Assembly (NCBI GenBank): GCA_027348755.1
Contig: DAIEOU010000032.1
Coordinates: 1 to 6,137, forward strand
Direction: 5' to 3'
From: an archaeon
Lineage (GTDB): Archaea > Nanobdellota > Nanobdellia > Pacearchaeales > GW2011-AR1
Length of the DNA: 6,137 bases
In this document: positions 5,666 to 6,137 of the stretch, piece by piece
Position numbering within the stretch: position 1 is the first letter of the stretch
Layout of the letters: each line of letters opens with the position of its first letter
Made by a program: the position numbers and the translations under genes
The notes under the pieces: model-generated
Told to the model about the DNA's origin: nothing
Seen by the model: the letters and a program-made list of their open reading frames with translations, nothing else
Databases searched by the model: none

Positions 5666-5728
5666 ATAAAACTATAAATCAACACCCGACCAAACCTTCG
5701 GCAGAATATCATTGTAATATAATGAGAA

Positions 5729-6137
5729 TTACTTAAGATACTCTCTTAAATCGACGTTCTGATATTTAACTTCTTCACCACGAACAGCTAAGATACCCGT
5801 ATACCCTCTGTCTAAATGTCCCGAGTTCCAGAATAATTCATTTGCATACACACCTTCAGCAACATGATTACCTCTCCTGTCGTTAGCCCTGTGGCTACTC
5901 TCATGGAAATGTCCAGTTACAGATTTTATAACTCCAAGTTCATCATATGACTCAGCAAGGGCTTGATTTCCCCTGTTCTCTTTCTTTATAGCAACAGGAT
6001 ATCCTGCTTGAGCTATCTGCACAGCAGATTGAATAGGGAAAACTGAGCCTTTCTCTACTCTATTACCTTGAAGATTAAACTGCTCTGTTGCTTCTCCAAA
6101 CTCGGCCATGTCTACACAAGTCTCCAAGCCCGAGAAC
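5729..6137 (-). CDS. C-terminal part of a probable calcineurin-like metallophosphoesterase (truncated by window edge)
   Basis: The frame is open through the right edge (135 residues plus one base visible), so the N-terminal part lies outside. Internal TTG at 6127 and ATG at 6109 could serve as starts, but neither has a visible promoter, and the content fits the end of a larger protein. The segment IKSVTGHFHESSH carries the G-H-x-H motif that supplies metal ligands in calcineurin-like phosphoesterases. It is followed by FWNSGHLDRGYTGILAV, like the family's N-x-G-S...G-Y final strands, and a short terminal strand (EEVKYQNVDLREYL). The nuclease-type N-terminal motifs (D-x-H, G-D, G-N-H-D) would be upstream and cannot be checked, so substrate and exact family are open. 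It converges on the membrane protein gene with 63 bp between stop codons. Confidence 0.6.
   Translation of the reverse strand, partial: FSGLETCVDMAEFGEATEQFNLQGNRVEKGSVFPIQSAVQIAQAGYPVAIKKENRGNQALAESYDELGVIKSVTGHFHESSHRANDRRGNHVAEGVYANELFWNSGHLDRGYTGILAVRGEEVKYQNVDLREYLK

Noticed and set aside
5666..5728. Possible terminator or small RNA between the convergent membrane protein and phosphoesterase genes
   Set aside because: Only a 4-bp stem (CCGA/TCGG) with an 8-nt loop, no long T run on either strand, and a lone TATA-like string (CTATAAAT) with nothing recognisable downstream.
1..6137. tRNA, rRNA, CRISPR array, insertion sequence or integration site
   Set aside because: No cloverleaf-like GC-rich segment, no regularly spaced repeats, no transposase or integrase motifs and no terminal inverted repeats were seen; codon use is uniform across the genes.

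Overview
The window looks like a piece of a compact, AT-rich archaeal genome. The reasons are TATA boxes centred about 26 nt upstream of the chosen ATGs of both divergent gene pairs (a leaderless layout), heavy use of AGA/AGG and ATA codons, a purine-rich coding strand, and genes that touch or overlap. A small-genome (DPANN-like, for example Parvarchaeota/Micrarchaeota-type) archaeon is my best guess. That placement is inference; no rRNA or other phylogenetic marker is present.

Layout from left to right: (1) a probable leftward gene start cut by the left edge (1-55); (2) a leftward PC4-type ssDNA-binding protein (99-410), divergent from (3) a rightward tRNA-dihydrouridine synthase (463-1413), both apparently driven by one perfectly symmetric 14-bp TATA palindrome; (4) a leftward DUF1846/UPF0371 protein that lacks the usual C-terminal third (1422-2441), convergent with dus and divergent from (5) a 424-residue protein of no recognised family with one possible membrane segment and a charged helical C-terminus (2515-3789); (6) a leftward YdeI/OmpD-associated-like protein (3790-4344) whose stop codon abuts the stop of gene 5; (7-9) a rightward three-gene operon of thioredoxin (4461-4793), a winged-helix regulator overlapping it by 4 nt (4790-5134), and a polytopic membrane protein with a P-G-C-x-x-C-G motif (5141-5665); (10) the C-terminal part of a leftward protein that looks like a calcineurin-type metallophosphoesterase, running off the right edge (5729-6137).

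The most coherent functional unit is the thioredoxin / winged-helix / CxxC-membrane-protein operon. It reads as a thiol-redox module with its own regulator, and a perfect palindrome (TACTGCAGTA) sits just upstream of the predicted start of transcription and could be its operator. The remaining genes are housekeeping or poorly characterised and show no obvious pathway link. No tRNA, rRNA, CRISPR array, insertion sequence or attachment site is visible.
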